From Paraspadella gotoi (Eukaryota > Chaetognatha), in assembly GCA_051294375.1 (NCBI GenBank), contig CM119271.1, positions 4,403,910 through 4,467,909 of the forward strand: DNA of 64,000 bases, read 5' to 3'. Numbering within the stretch: position 1 is the first letter of the stretch; each line of letters starts with the position of its first letter. The position numbers and the translations under genes were made by a program. Below, piece after piece: positions 44,520 to 57,696 of the stretch. The notes under the pieces are model-generated. The model was not told where the DNA came from and searched no databases. It saw only the letters and a program-made list of their open reading frames with translations.

Positions 44520-46450
44520 AAGTAAAAATAGTGGAAACTGAAGACACAGGAATACTACCTGACGCACAGACAGACTGGCGCTCAAAGACAAAAAGTATCC
44601 GCTTAAACATACCACTTCATTTTTCAAACCCGAGGAACCGCATCATATCCAAAATTAGCGCTCTCTTTGAACAGCGGTTCTCGGATACTTGCCGGAGCTC
44701 AACGCAGACGAACTATAATTCCCAAAAAGTTTATAACTCTTAGCGAAATCATCATTGATTGAGTTTATGACGGATATTCAGTTACGAATTCTGCTACCTT
44801 CATGATATAATTCTGGTCATTTTAAAAACCCTCAGAATGAGATTGTAAGATTATTAATGGGTATTTGTTAAGTTGCGGTTAGAAGACCAAAAATAAAATC
44901 TCTTCTCTTCTTCCATTAATCAAGTCTGTAGCGGGTCCTTCTCTCTGAGCATGGGTCTAACAATACGCTAAAAACCGAAATATCGTGTACATGACACGTC
45001 CATCCAGTAATCCCAGCTATCTATCACTCGTTCCTCTTTTCTTTTGCTCCTTATCGTCTGGTTCGCACACAAAAAAAAAAAACTTCCTCTTGCGGTCCGT
45101 TCTGCTTTTAATCATTTTCTGTACTTCGGTTGACTCGATACTCTTTGGTCACAATAGTAGGAGATGAACGCAGATCGAAGTCATCTAACTAATCAATCTC
45201 GTAACATTCCTTTCTAAGTGCGTCTGCAAGATGTCAGGTGAACATTCAAAATACCTATACAATCTGAAAAAAAGAGTTAATTTTGCCGTCTCCTGCCTCT
45301 CTTCCTACTTCGATTCCTCCACGTTCTTGCTCTCGTCCCAGACGTACGAAATCTCACTCATACTACTTCTCTCTCTTCGCTCCTCGCTCCTCGCTTCGTG
45401 CATTCGTCTTGCTTCGACTTCTTGTCCTCTCCTCGCGAACAACGAATTCAAGCCTTCGATTCTGCCAATAACACCACTAGTGTAAAAAAAGAATTGTAAA
45501 AAGGTTAGTATATTGAAAAATGCACACTAAAATTGAAAATACAGCTAAAATCGATTAATTATTCGCATTAACTGCTTCCGCCATATAAATTGCTTTCAAT
45601 AAATACTTTGATTAAATAACGATTTAAAAGTCCGTCCAAATTGAAGATCCTTCAAATTCCTCATATTCAATCAGAGATGCAAAATTCCGTAAACTGGCGA
45701 AGTTTTTAGTTATCCCTATTCTCATAACTATTTATTTGCGTCTTTTCTCATCAATCTTTTTTATTAGTTTCTTATTTTGTCTCAACTTTTTTTCTTTTTT
45801 TGTCCACTAATTGAGAAGGCCGAATGGTAGCCACCGCATATAAAGAACGAAGACTCTCACAGACTTGGAATCGTATTTTGACATTTTTATATAAGTCGAA
45901 TGTTATGTATTTTGTCTTTATATATTATCTCATTTATAAATATTTTAACAACACGATTTGACATTCAAGCACTATGTTTATTTGTTCAATTGTTTATAAT
46001 ATCTATTTTGACAAATTACTCTGGGTTCATACGTCATATTACACTAGTTTTATGTGCACGTGGGTTTAATAGTCCAAATGCCGACTCCTTGAACTAAAAT
46101 ATTACAAAAAAAGCACTGGAACGGTTTGGGATTTCTTTAAACTCCTCCGCATCTTCAAAAACAGCTCAGGCTTCTTCGACCCCGGGACCAACCATAAAGC
46201 GTCTCGCAAACATTATTCCGCTTTTTGTTTTCAAAAAAAACTTATCAATACCGCTCGGGGAAGAACGAAAAAAGAGAAAAAAAAATCTTAAAAATAATAA
46301 AACATTGCCCGCGCACGTCCTGCACGTGGACTGCCGTCCGTCAGGCACCGCCCGCCGCAGCCGCCCGCCGTCCCGCAGCGGTCACTCACACCGAGGAGAA
46401 ATCCGCAGCAACCAGTCTCGAACCTCGTCGATAACCATTATCTAGCAATA
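44520..46450 (+). repeat. Block D1 of a diverged direct duplication
   Basis: This is collinear with 48361-49565. Anchors are GACGCACAGACAGACTGG (44560 and 48370), CGAAATCATC (44743 and 48492), GAAGATCCTTCAAATTC (45643 and 48991), TATGTTTATTTGTTCAATTG (45973 and 49238) and the GCAGCCGCCCGCCG to GAGGAGAAATCCGC block (46355-46400 and 49482-49537). D1 is longer throughout, mostly through extra one- to four-base insertions. Neither copy has a credible open frame. A CG-rich patch at 46310-46430 ends the block. Confidence 0.75.
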
Positions 46451-47323
46451 AAATAAATCACAATAATGAAGAAAAAAGAAAACAATAAAATTATATAAAT
46501 TAAAACGGGGGAATTAAATATTTTACATATTTATTAATAGTCGCAAAATTACGAAATCTCAGTATTATGCTATCGAAAGGAAACATGTCCTCTACTCTAC
46601 CCAAAGCGCCGGCTTGTTTGGGAGTAATATACATTTTCTTGTTATCTGTATATCGGCACTGAAACACATCGCAAGTTAACCGGAGTACAAGGCGTGCAGG
46701 TATCGATAGGTTAAAAGATTTTGGGGAAAGATAAATTTAGGAATGGTAAGTATAGATGGAAGAATATTAAAAATGAGAGAGACATCTATTAGGAGCTTAG
46801 GGTACATTTATAGTTGTGTTATTAGATAAAATTCTCTCCAGACTCGTATATTTTTTTTCAAATAATTTTAACATATATTACCTAAAGAGAATTGACCGAG
46901 GCCTAGACTAATTATATTATATATAAATTTTAAATATAAATTTTAAAAGTACTCTTATTTCTCATGATTAAAGGTAAAGATGCCCCTATAAGCTCTTTTT
47001 CTGGTTTTCGAGGTGGAACCTATTTTTAAATACATTTATACATAAATAAGTAAATGCTGTCCCAAAACGGTCCTCTGTATAGAGAATAAGATTTAATTAA
47101 TTAACATTATCGACACGCAAAACCGCGGGGTCAGACGACGCGAGAGAATAAAATTTCACGGCGCACTTATGTGGATCAATGCACCTTTGTGCCGCAAATT
47201 TTCAAGAAAGTATAAAGAGGGAGAAAAAAAAATCAAAGATACTCTAATTATGAAGGTGATAAATTAAACCAGATAAATGAAGTGGTTCTAAAAACTGGCC
47301 GAGATTGGAACATCTATTAAATA

Positions 47324-47506
47324 GATGAGTTTCATAATACAATAGTTTATCTAGTTAATCGAAATGATAAGGCATTTAAAACCTCTAAAATTACCGCTAT
47401 GCAATATTTAAGACAAAATGAGATTTTTCCTGTAGAATTAAGAGGATTTACATTTATTACGAATCCAGAGGTGGAGGTGAGATGGGATTTATTTTTAATA
47501 ACTTAA
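47324..47506 (+). other. Short unrecognised open frame in AT-rich DNA
   Basis: Sixty-odd codons without a stop have balanced amino-acid composition (charged and aromatic residues, no simple repeat) inside an AT-rich region (46450-48100) where such frames are uncommon. There is no ATG near its start, so it would be a fragment or exon. I recognise no family. The rest of 46450-48116 shows no gene. Confidence 0.15.
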
Positions 47507-48116
47507 CAATTAATGCATAAGACTTAAAAAATTGAGAGACGATGTATACGCCTTGTTGTATCAATCAAAGATAAAGAACACTGTGTGAAATAATTTTGAA
47601 ATTTAATAAAACTAGTATGGGAGAATAAAAAAGAAAAGTAGGGAGCGACGAATAAGGGCACTTGAGAAATAGATAAAGAACCACCAAGTTTTGGTTAATC
47701 GAACTGGAAGTAATGCATCAGAGGGGTAACCGTAACGTATATACTAGCACAACTTATGAGTAACGCAAGTATGTAATGGATCTGGATTTGGGGGTTATAG
47801 GAGTCACATCGCGAATAAAAAAGACGTTCTAGCACTGACCACTATTAGGATCAAAAAGAAATGACTTTTGACTCAACACAGTTTTCTTGGCTCGTCGCTC
47901 CTGGTCTTATGTTCAATTCGTTTCGTCGCCGCCCTCTGTGTCTGCTCTTCGCGTAATTTTGCCTGCAGGTTTTTTTTGTGTTTTTCTGTTTTGTTGTTCT
48001 TATGGTACCGACATTCTGGTCTCCTATTTTATTAGCTTTCGCTTTCGGGCGAAAAACGGATATTAATTCATCAAGAGACAAAAAATTGGCGGTTTAGGTT
48101 CCTCAAGGTTTGCGTT

Positions 48117-48337
48117 TTTTACTTGAACTCTGGGGAATATTCCAACAAGGGAGGGGTGGTTATAACGTGTTTATGGCTTATCGTATAGGGCTGTTAGGGA
48201 GTCGTCGCCAGTTAGTGGTTAGAGTGTTTAAGATAATGATGAATTTTTCGTTTTCTTCATTTTGTGTAATGAAGGATTGATAATATTTTTAATGGTGGTT
48301 TTTTCAAAGACGCCACAAGAACTCCCGGGGTAGGNNN
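48117..48337 (+). mobile_element. Degraded relative of the type-2 MITE-like element
   Basis: The right part (TTTTAATGGTGGTTTTTTCA to AAGACGCC, then CCCGGGGTAGG) matches the end of the type-2 elements at 23960-24004 and 38800-38842. The left part has GGGAGGGGTGGTTATA and GTTAGGGAGT motifs recalling the G-rich interior. The right terminal repeat is cut by a 25-N gap at 48335-48359, and the left end is only weakly similar. This is a third locus of the family, outside the duplicated units. Confidence 0.5.
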
Positions 48338-48360
48338 NNNNNNNNNNNNNNNNNNNNNNA

Positions 48361-49565
48361 GACACACACTGACGCACAGACAGACTGGCCGTCAGAAAAA
48401 CCACTTTCATTTTCAACCGAGAACCCATATTCCACATTCGTTGACGCGTTGATACTTCCACTCGCGACGAACAGATTCCAATATTTATATCGCGAAATCA
48501 TCTTGATTGTTATGACAGGATTCGTTCGAATCTCTCCTTCTGATATATTCTGTCATTAAACACGATGAGATTGTAAATATGAGGATTTATCGGTAGAAAA
48601 TAAATCTCTCTCTCTCTCTCTCTCNNNNNNNNNNNNNNNNNNNNNNNNNNNNNNNNNNNNNNNNNNNNNNNNNNNNNNNNNNNNNNNNNNNNNNNNNNNN
48701 NNNNNNNNNNNNNNNNNNNNNNNNNNNNNNNNNNNNNNNNNNNNNNNNNNNNNNNNNNNNNNNNNNNNNNNNNNNNNNNNNNNNNNNNNNNNNNNNNNNN
48801 NNNNNNNNNNNNNNNNNNNNNNNNNNNNNNNNNNNNNNNNTGTCTCTCTCCATGAGTCGATTCCCCACCGTAAGTTTGTAAGTTTGTATTGAAAATGCCT
48901 AAAATAGAAATACGCTATCGATTATATTCCATAACTGCTCCCCCATAATTGCTTCCATAAAACTTGATAAAAACGATTTAAAAGCCGCCAATTGAAGATC
49001 CTTCAAATTCATATTCAGAGAGAGCAATAATTCCGTAAATGCGAAGTTTTTGTTTCCCTTCTCACTAATTTATTGCGCTTTTATTCTTTTTATTAGTTTT
49101 TATTTGTTCTTTTTTTTTTCCAATGAGAGGCCGATGGAGCCACCGCAATATAAAACGAAGCTCGCCAGCTGGAATCGTATTTTGCATTTTATCGAATGTT
49201 GTTTGTCTTTATATTTTCATTTATATATTTACCCACTATGTTTATTTGTTCAATTGTTTATATTTTTGACAAATTACTTGGTTATTCTTTTTACTGGTTT
49301 AATAGCCAATGCCTCCTGACTAAATTACAAAAGCCCGGAAGTTGGGTTTTTACTCCACGCCATCTTCAAACGCTTCTTCGCCCCACCGCGCCGCCTACCT
49401 TTTTCCCTTTTGTTTTCACACTTCATCCCGTCGGGGGGACAAAAAAATAAATAAACATCGGCACGTCACGTGACTCCGCCGCAGCCGCCCGCCGCAGCCG
49501 CCCGCCGCCGCAGCCGCCATCCCGAGGAGAAATCCGCGTAACATCTCGACCTCGTCGTCATTAAT
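48361..49565 (+). repeat. Block D2 of the diverged direct duplication
   Basis: This is the shorter partner of 44520-46450. It contains a 216-N gap (48625-48840) that begins in a TC repeat and replaces the stretch equivalent to about 44900-45470 of D1. It ends with a CG-rich segment including two GCCGCAGCCGCCCGCC-like repeats. Confidence 0.75.
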
Positions 49566-52500
49566 CACAAAAAATCACAAAAAAAAGCTATAAAAAAAGG
49601 GGGAAAAATTATTTACCCTCGGTGTCTTGTATGAACCTCGAAAGGGGTTGAAAGCAGCTTGTAAACCGCTCAAGACAAAATTTAAAGGGAGATGCGCTAA
49701 ATTTTAAATAAAGACGGGATTGGTGCTTCTTAGATTTTTAACTATTTATCCCAAGCAGGGGACACGCTTCGAATTATGGAATGTAGAGGATTGACAATCA
49801 TACTTTATCAGAGGTATCAAAATGAATGATTATTTATACATTTTTCGGGTGTCAACCTTGGCGGGAAACGGCATCCTAGGGAAGGTCGTCTACAAACGAT
49901 CGTGGCTTAGCTCTTAATCTGACATGATTCACTAATTTAATGAGGTCAATGTTCTCCAACTGGCACATTGTCGGAATTATGGCGTCATTGATGCGAGATG
50001 CACCATCCAGTGTCTGGTGTTACGTATTTGAAGCGAGAGGTTGTCATTCAATGTGGCTGTTACGATATTTGCGGCGTTTTCCAGTCGCGAATATGATCTG
50101 CGTTAGGTGCAAGACAGCATCTTCTCTATCAATGTGCGACTTTATGTGGATGTTATTATACATCGCCAGCTCGTATAATCAAGACTTATGCATCTGTGGG
50201 TGATACGAAGACTATGTTGTTATTTCTAGTGTGCAGAGAGTATATCGAGAGTCACTATCTTAAGGGACGAGATGGAGTAGGTTTTGATATCATCAGTATT
50301 TACAAATCTCCAAATCTATATCGTCTCATAGTGACGCAAGATATAAACTATTCCATGATCTTACTTTTGAGTATACCAAGAATTCAATTAATCCAGAATA
50401 TATTTCAAGGATCATTAAACTTATCTAAACAATCTTACATTTTACCAAAACCTAAAGACACTTTGATATCACATTTATTTCGCATTTGGAAGAGGGGGTT
50501 ATCTATCGAGTAATTCTGTTCTGCTATCACTATCATTAACATAACACAATTTTAATTCACCAACTAAGCAGACGGAAATTACATGAATTAATATTAATTT
50601 AATCAACTCACTTTTCAATTCGAATCTCTATCTCCACTCAAATATAAATTAATTAGCTAAACATATTATTCCATGTAATTACACATACGTGTACAGTACG
50701 ATTGCTCAATATAACTTCGTTATCCAACCATCAATTAATTATATTTGCTTTATTCATTTATCTTTCTTTGATAAGTACCGTCTGGCGAGATCAACCTATA
50801 TCTTTTAGTTAAAAGATTCTTCTTTTTTGTTGGTCTATCCATCACGAGAGATAACACATGAGTTCGAGGTCGAGGCTCCAATTGATCACCCATGATGCTG
50901 CTGGAGTAGACTTTCGAATCTTTGAACGCAAGAGATAGGAAGCCGTCCTACACAGATTTTAAATGCAGATTCATCGTTCAGAAGTCTTGTGGGTCTGTCA
51001 CCGTATCTTTCACCCGTACTGCTCTGTGAACTTGGTTGCGGGGAACCTTCAGATATTGAATCTACCGATTATGTATCTTAATCAGACCAGAGGGAATACC
51101 CTATTATCACCGGAGGACAGAACTAGAGGCCCACAGGGCAGCAGGGTGCCACAGGTAGCTGGTTTTATCCACCAAGGGGTTAGCATCCTCTTGAAAAGAT
51201 TTATCTTTTCTTTCTAAGCTACTGTTTTGGATCCTATCTTGGCGTAGTTGGCTAATTTGCACGTGCTCTGGCCAACGTCGTCACCATGTTTATTTTCCAA
51301 TACCCTTAACTTCGCAAGCAAGGCAGGTATCCGAGTGATGTTACTTAGTCAAGAGGTGGGTCAAGCACTTACGGCAAATTTCCTGAGGAACCTTGCGATG
51401 GTATGATGATTTAGACAACTTCTTTGCAAATAATGCGGCATAAAGGCTTTATTGCTAATAGGTGTTTTTAAAACTGATTTTTTTGAGACTCCAGGAAAGT
51501 TCAATCTATGTGAGGAGTTAAGTGTAATTATGTATGTAAAAAAATTGATTACTTTATGTTTTTTTCTGATTTGAAGTGATAAATAACTTGTCGGTTCACG
51601 GGTATGGGCGTTGGGTTTTCATGACGGCCAAATTTTGTCGTCGTAAACTGGTGGCCGGTCGCGGTTTTTGGCCTGGGCGGGTGGTCGCTAGCACTTGGCT
51701 GAACGCGTACGGCCCCACTACGGGCTTTTACTGCTCTTAGGGCAGGGATGAGGAAGCGTTAGGTGGCTGAGCGGAAGCGTGCGGGTGAAGAGCCGAGTGG
51801 CGCCGTCCTGCCCGTTTCGTTGAGAAGAAAAAATCGTTGAGATTTGTCTTTAGGCAAAGGATGCCGAAGTTTCAGAACCTCTTCTTAAATCTTGCCCGAA
51901 TCCCAGGGAAACGTTCAAACAACTTATTAATCTTGTGCAGCAGGGACGGCAGGTTTTTTAGCCAAAGTATCTAGGTAAGAAATGCTGTAAATAATCTTAT
52001 TCAAAATTCAATTCAGCCTCATACGTTTCTCTCGTGCGGACGAAAAAAGGTAGCGGTCGGCGACATCGGGAAAAAGGCGCGCCTGCGACATTCGGCGACC
52101 GAGGCCGTGGAAGTGCGACGAATATTTTCTGCGCGTCAATTTGTCGCTACTTGTTTGCGGCCATCAACTCGGCGCTTTCGGCTAGCCTAACGCCGGGCGA
52201 TCATGCCAAAGGCAGAATTAGTCGTGGCCAGATCTCGCTCCCTTGTGTGGTATTACAAGCTTTCAAAAGTATGGGACTCGATACTTGGGCGCCGAAGAAA
52301 AGCCGCAAGGAAGGCCATGTTCTTTCCGGGTAACGCACAAAATTAAAAAACAAAACTAATGATTAATAGTTGTTAAAGGAGGCTCAACAACCAATGGCTC
52401 GTTAGCTTTTACGTAGGGTTCTAGCGTCAGAAGAAACCGAAGCGTTCGGGTCCTGAGTTTGTAACGGAGTCCTGGTCGCGCTCGAGGGCAGCGGATATGT

Positions 52501-54100
52501 CGGTGAAGGTCGCGGACGCACAGGGAGCGTTTGCGTGTGGTATCGTTCATCGAGAATTGCGTACATCGGCCTGGACAAGAGAGTTATTATCGGCACGGTA
52601 AGAGTCGCAGAATCAAAATTCAAACTACCTCTGTGAATTGCCTCCTTTCGTTTTGATCTTGAGCCGAATGTTGCTCGCGCCGCGTTCATAGAGAAATTAG
52701 AGTTGCAGAGACATATTGATTGCGACTGCTCATAATTTGATACGAATTACATCGTTTTCTGCGCCGGCAGAAGCGCATCCGAGATATTTTCTATACAGAA
52801 TTATCAAATCTTGTCGATCGCGGCTGCGCAAGACGAAAGCGTCTAGCACACCTTCTAATTAATGAGGCCCTCTTTTCGCTATCTCTCTAGACCGTCTTGG
52901 ACATAATTACCTATTCCCATTCTCAATTTACTCTTACGTATGGAACGACTTCTCTGGCGCATACGCACTCCTATTGTCTTTTCCTCATTCGTTTTCTCAA
53001 TATTCGTCCTATTCTTCTCGTCATTCTCGCCTCTCATATTTCCTTTCTATTGAGCCGAAAGCCATACTTATTGCTATGTCTGATACTTTTGAACAGTCTC
53101 TTTTTGATTGTGAGTCTTTCAAAGAGTCGACCGTCGGCAACCTGATCTTATAGATCTCTGGATGTGTACGTCTAATATCAGAGTCTTAGTCCTGAATAAC
53201 GATCACGACCGTAGGATCCTTCGCTTCTGTTGTACTGCACTTGCGAGACTGAGGCCGACCTGTGACGGTTGACCCGCGCGTTCTCCCGTTTTGATTGGGA
53301 TAAAATGAAGTTTGGGGAAAAAATTAAGCGCGCGATGTAAAAAACAGGAGACCTTAATTGAGTAATAATATCGAGCCAGGAATATTTAGCAAAAAGCCAA
53401 ACCAAGATTTGGGGCTCCTATATGTCAACTCCTAATCATATAGCCTATTGAGGCGGTTAATAGATTCAAGTTTCTGGCCACAACGTTATTTTTGTCACTA
53501 TTTAATGCTGACACTAGTTAAAAGGAGGGAATGACCATTAAATATTTTTTTTCTTTAAATAAAAAAAATGGATCGAACGAAGCATTTTTAATACTGGTGC
53601 AAACAGAGGCTTGGCCTCGAGTTAGTGCAAGCAGCTTGACGATATGTTAGAAAGCCGACCGCCCCGTCAACTAGATTATAGCCATGCTTGCCGAATCGCT
53701 TCCTCGCCTCGGACTTACGGTCGGCTCGCCGAGTGTGCCGATCGAGACCCGCGTGGAGTTTCCTGCCAACTGGCGACAGTCGTCGATGATGGCATCCCGT
53801 CGGATGCGGCGAGCGTTGAAGAAAGGAGCGCCTCTGTCCGCGAGCGTTTTGATTCCATTGGACGAGCTCTCAGGTTAACAAGACGTCGGGAATCTTCCCC
53901 GTCAAGTAATGAGCCCGGCAGGCGTTTTCTTTCAAGTCGAGCGACCGATTGTTTGGTCGGGCCAACGGCGGTCGCTGGAGTTAGAGCTTAAGTTAATTGC
54001 TTAACCATTTTAGTAGAAACACGTACCGCGCGCGCAATTCACGATAGAATTCAGGTTCTCACGAAATTTCAAAGAGCCGCCAGATGTCTGTGAAATCGCA
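49566..54100. other. No supported gene or repeat
   Basis: This is mixed sequence with more balanced base composition than the rest of the window. Open frames of 60-115 codons exist (for example 49940-50203, 50963-51217, 52034-52333, 53644-53991) but none shows a domain, repeated motif, or paired splice signals that I can defend. It may contain decayed mobile elements or introns. Confidence 0.5.
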
Positions 54101-54338
54101 TTTGAATCTTCTTTAGTTTCTCCCCTGTTCCTCTAGTCCTTCACTGTTTCCTTTTTCTCTGCTTTTTCTTCTCTGGTTTTCCGCTCCTCGTTGGTTATAT
54201 TAACTATGCCTTTCCGGCGCGGGTATGTTACTGTGTCTGCGCGCTCAGCGAACTGCGCGGTGATGAGTCTTAGGGTCTTGTCCTTTTTTTGTCTTTTTCG
54301 TTCAGCCGCAGAGTCACTTCGCGGGAGCAACCTCTATC

Positions 54339-54419
54339 TATATAAGTCGATAGTTACAGAGCTTTAGTTGTTTCGGCGTGTAGAGTCGAGATCGATCTGA
54401 TCGGGGTCCGTCGTGTGGG
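54339..54419 (+). promoter_or_regulatory. Candidate TATA promoter with a short first exon and splice donor
   Basis: TATATAAG at 54339-54346 is followed, about 75 bases later, by GTGTGGG|GTAAGTG, a near-consensus splice donor with the GT at 54420-54421. A start site about 30 bases after the TATA box would give a non-coding first exon of about 45-50 bases. The upstream sequence is CG-richer than its surroundings. Each motif alone is common; the order and spacing make it worth listing. A 25-N gap at 54474-54498 lies just inside the putative intron. Confidence 0.25.
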
Positions 54420-54499
54420 GTAAGTGTTCTGGGTGTCGTTTTTGTTTCCTTTAAGGTCTTTTTTTTTTTTCTCNNNNNNNNNNNNNNNNNNNNNNNNNT

Positions 54500-55800
54500 T
54501 TTTCTTTTTCTTTCTTTTTTGTCTTTCCTTTCTTATCAATACGTTTTCTCTCTTTCCTTCTATTTTCATTCCTTCACTATTCTAATTTCCCTTTCACTTT
54601 TCTTTATTTTCTTTCCCATCCCTTTATTTTCCCATATCTCCCTTCCCTTCCTACTAGGAAAGTATGCAAATGTGCGCCATAGTCTTTACGAATGAACGAA
54701 GCCAGAAGCCCAACGATTGGAATATAAAGGGGAAAAAAAAGTATTTTTTCTTTTTTTATAAATTCTATGCAATAAAAAAAAATTAAATAATAAGAAAAAG
54801 AAAGAAAAAACGAAAATAAAGACGGGGAAAAATAACAATCTGAATCAAAACAAACGCTTTTTGCCGCATTAATATTCTAAACAAACGCCTTAAAATAATT
54901 TTTTTTGCTCAATTTTTCACTCTTGAAAATAAAAAAAAAACAACCGGATCACAACTAAACTAATCGAACGATTATTCGGCTAAAAAAAAAAACAATCTTG
55001 ACAAGCTCCGCCCCTCTCGTTTTTTTTTCAAAAAAAAAAGAACGACCCCTAGCGAACCAAACAAAATAACATCGCATCTCAGCCGAAAATCTGCTTCTCT
55101 TTTCTTTACTTTTTCGATGCCTCGGAGGAGAGAGAGAAAAATTTCAACCAAACAAATAGTAAACAAAAACGGCTCGAAAAATAAGAGAAAAAAAAGGAGA
55201 TTAAAAAGGGAAAAAAAAGGGAAAAAATAGAAAAATAAATAAAAGTAAAAAGGAAATCTGGTTCCTTCGTCGCTTCTTTCCGAACGTAAACAAACAAGAA
55301 AAAAAAATATATATCTTTATTTAAAAAAAAAGAGTTTACCTGTGAAATTTGGACTTGAACCTTAAGATCGAAACCTTAAAGCCCCAAGACTGGGACCTTT
55401 GAAATATTTTTTTTTTCCACACATGAATTTCGAATCGTGATTTACGTCGACAAACATAAGGAACGAACTAAAAGTCTCTACGCAAAGTTTTCCTCGCAAA
55501 CTCTCTTCACCAAACCTAGCAATCAGAAGTTAATGTAATAATTCTTATCCACTAACGCCTTAGTAACACCCTTACAACCTCGCATCGTTAAGGACGACTC
55601 CGATCGTTCAACCTACTCCTCTTTCTTCATATCAACGCTTTTACTACTTTCCTAACCACGCCTTACCTTTCTTTTCCTCTCCTCAATCTAATCCAATCGC
55701 CCATCCCCTAGAAAAACTTTTCCCTTCTCCCCACTCGAACCCTTTTCGGCCCCCCGCACAAACCTTACCTTTTCCCACGTACTCACCCTATGACCCTCTC
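54500..55800. other. No gene seen; T-rich then A-rich DNA
   Basis: Pyrimidine-rich sequence at 54500-54660 gives way to A-rich sequence with many poly-A runs to 55320, and then to mixed C-rich sequence. It would suit an intron but contains no exon I can support. Confidence 0.5.
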
Positions 55801-55811
55801 CCCTGCCTTAC

Positions 55812-55869
55812 CCTTAACCACGCTCCTTCGCCCCCCCCCCGACGAGAACGCCGCCAGGTTTCCGGCCAT
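55812..55869 (-). CDS. Candidate first coding exon, minus strand, unknown product
   Basis: An ATG at 55869 sits in a good initiation context (GAGAAATGG) at the edge of a CG-rich block (55830-56000) that contains a GGC-repeat tract. The 19 codons that follow encode a small, Gly/Ser/Arg-rich N-terminus and run to AAGG|GTAAGG, a splice-donor consensus with the GT at 55811-55810. The frame depends on a run of ten C, which is easily mis-sequenced. No domain is recognisable in so short a piece. It could be chance. Confidence 0.25.
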
Positions 55870-56317
55870 TTCTCACGCCGACCGACGGCGTCACTCACAC
55901 GCACGCGCGCTAGCCACCGGCGTCGGCGTCGGAAACAGGCGTCGGCTGGCGTTCTCCGGCGGCGGCGGAGGCGGCGGCGGCGGCTTACCGCAGGAGCGTA
56001 ACGTTTCATCGCCGCGGAATTTCTTTCTTTCTTTTTCATTTTCTTTTCATTATTTTATCTTTTTTCTTTCTTTTCTTCCACCTTTGATGGCGAAAAAAAA
56101 AATCTTTTCATTCTCTCTCAATCTTTTTTTTCCCCTTTATTTTCCATTTTTAGTCGCGGTTACAACACTGACTCTATAGACTATATATCAGTTATAGGTC
56201 CGTCTGTCCGTCTGTCAGTTTGTCCGTCGGTCGGTCGTATCTGGTAATAAAGATTACATTATGATAAAGTGAAATTTGGTACAGAAAAAAAGTACTGAAA
56301 TGAAAAACAGGCGAAGA

Positions 56318-57696
56318 NNNNNNNNNNNNNNNNNNNNNNNNNNNNNNNNNNNNNNNNNNNNNNNNNNNNNNNNNNNNNNNNNNNNNNNNNNNNNNNNNNN
56401 NNNNNNNNNNNNNNNNNNNNNNNNNNNNNNNNNNNNNNNNNNNNNNNNNNNNNNNNNNNNNNNNNNNNNNNNNNNNNNNNNNNNNNNNNNNNNNNNNNNN
56501 NNNNNNNNNNNNNNNNNNNNNNNNNTTTTTCCTCCCCTTTCCTCCCCAATCTTCTTTCACCGCCAGTCTCTTTCCTTTTCCTCCCTCCTGATATTCCTAG
56601 TCGGTTTCTCGCCTCGATGTCTCTCACTTTATTTCTTTTCTTTCACCTTTTTTCTTCCTTAATCTTGCTTTCTTTTTTTCTTTTTTTAACAATTAGGTTC
56701 TCTCTCTTTGGTGTCTCNNNNNNNNNNNNNNNNNNNNNNNNNNNNNNNNNNNNNNNNNNNNNNNNNNNNNNNNNNNNNNNNNNNNNNNNNNNNNNNNNNN
56801 NNNNNNNNNNNNNNNNNNNNNNNNNNNNNNNNNNNNNNNNNNNNNNNNNNNNNNNNNNNNNNNNNNNNNNNNNNNNNNNNNNNNNNNNNNNNNNNNNNNN
56901 NNNNNNNNNNNNNNNNNNNNNNNNNNNNNNNNNNNNNNNNNNNNNNNNNNNNNNNNNNNNNNNNNNNNNNNNNNNNNNNNNNNNNNNNNNNNNNNNNNNT
57001 TATTTTTCTGGTTCACCGTCCACAACCTCATTTTTCGATTTCCCCGTTTCTATATATATTCCATTTCTATCTCCTCTTCCTTCGTCTACTCCCCCCTTAC
57101 CGCCCCCCCAAAACGCAATCTTCTTTCCTCCAAATTCCTCCAACTTCTGCCAGACTTTTATAATTTCGCCCACCAAGTTTTTAGATATTATTTTTTTGTT
57201 CGTGAAACCAAACTTTTTTATCTTTGCCATATTTTGAAATTTTTGTCTTAATTCAGGTTTTTGATCGTTTTTTTAATTTATTCACGTTCGGTACTTCGGA
57301 CTTCATCTTCCCTAGANNNNNNNNNNNNNNNNNNNNNNNNNNNNNNNNNNNNNNNNNNNNNNNNNNNNNNNNNNNNNNNNNNNNNNNNNNNNNNNNNNNN
57401 NNNNNNNNNNNNNNNNNNNNNNNNNNNNNNNNNNNNNNNNNNNNNNNNNNNNNNNNNNNNNNNNNNNNNNNNNNNNNNNNNNNNNNNNNNNNNNNNNNNN
57501 NNNNNNNNNNNNNNNNNNNNNNNNNNNNNNNNNNNNNNNNNNNNNNNNNNNNNNNNNNNNNNNNNNNNNNNNNNNNNNNNNNNNNNNNNNNNNNNNNNNN
57601 NNNNNNNNNNNNNNNNNNNNNNNNNNNNNNNNNNNNNNNNNNNNNNNNNNNNNNNNNNNNNNNNNNNNNNNNNNNNNNNNNNNNNNNNNNNNNNNN
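56318..57696. other. Three large N gaps separated by short pyrimidine-rich islands
   Basis: N runs at 56318-56525, 56717-56999 (first N at 56718) and 57317-57696 leave only 56526-56717 and 57000-57316 readable. Both islands are C/T-rich on the plus strand with no gene evidence. Open frames drawn across the N are artefacts. Before the first gap, 56188-56245 is a GTCTGTCC/GTCGGTCG-type simple stretch followed by GAAATTTGGTAC. Confidence 0.85.

Noticed and set aside
52034-53991. Open frames with mixed composition (for example 52034-52333, 53644-53991)
   Set aside because: Lengths are within chance for GC-balanced DNA, and no domain, splice pair or repeat support was seen.
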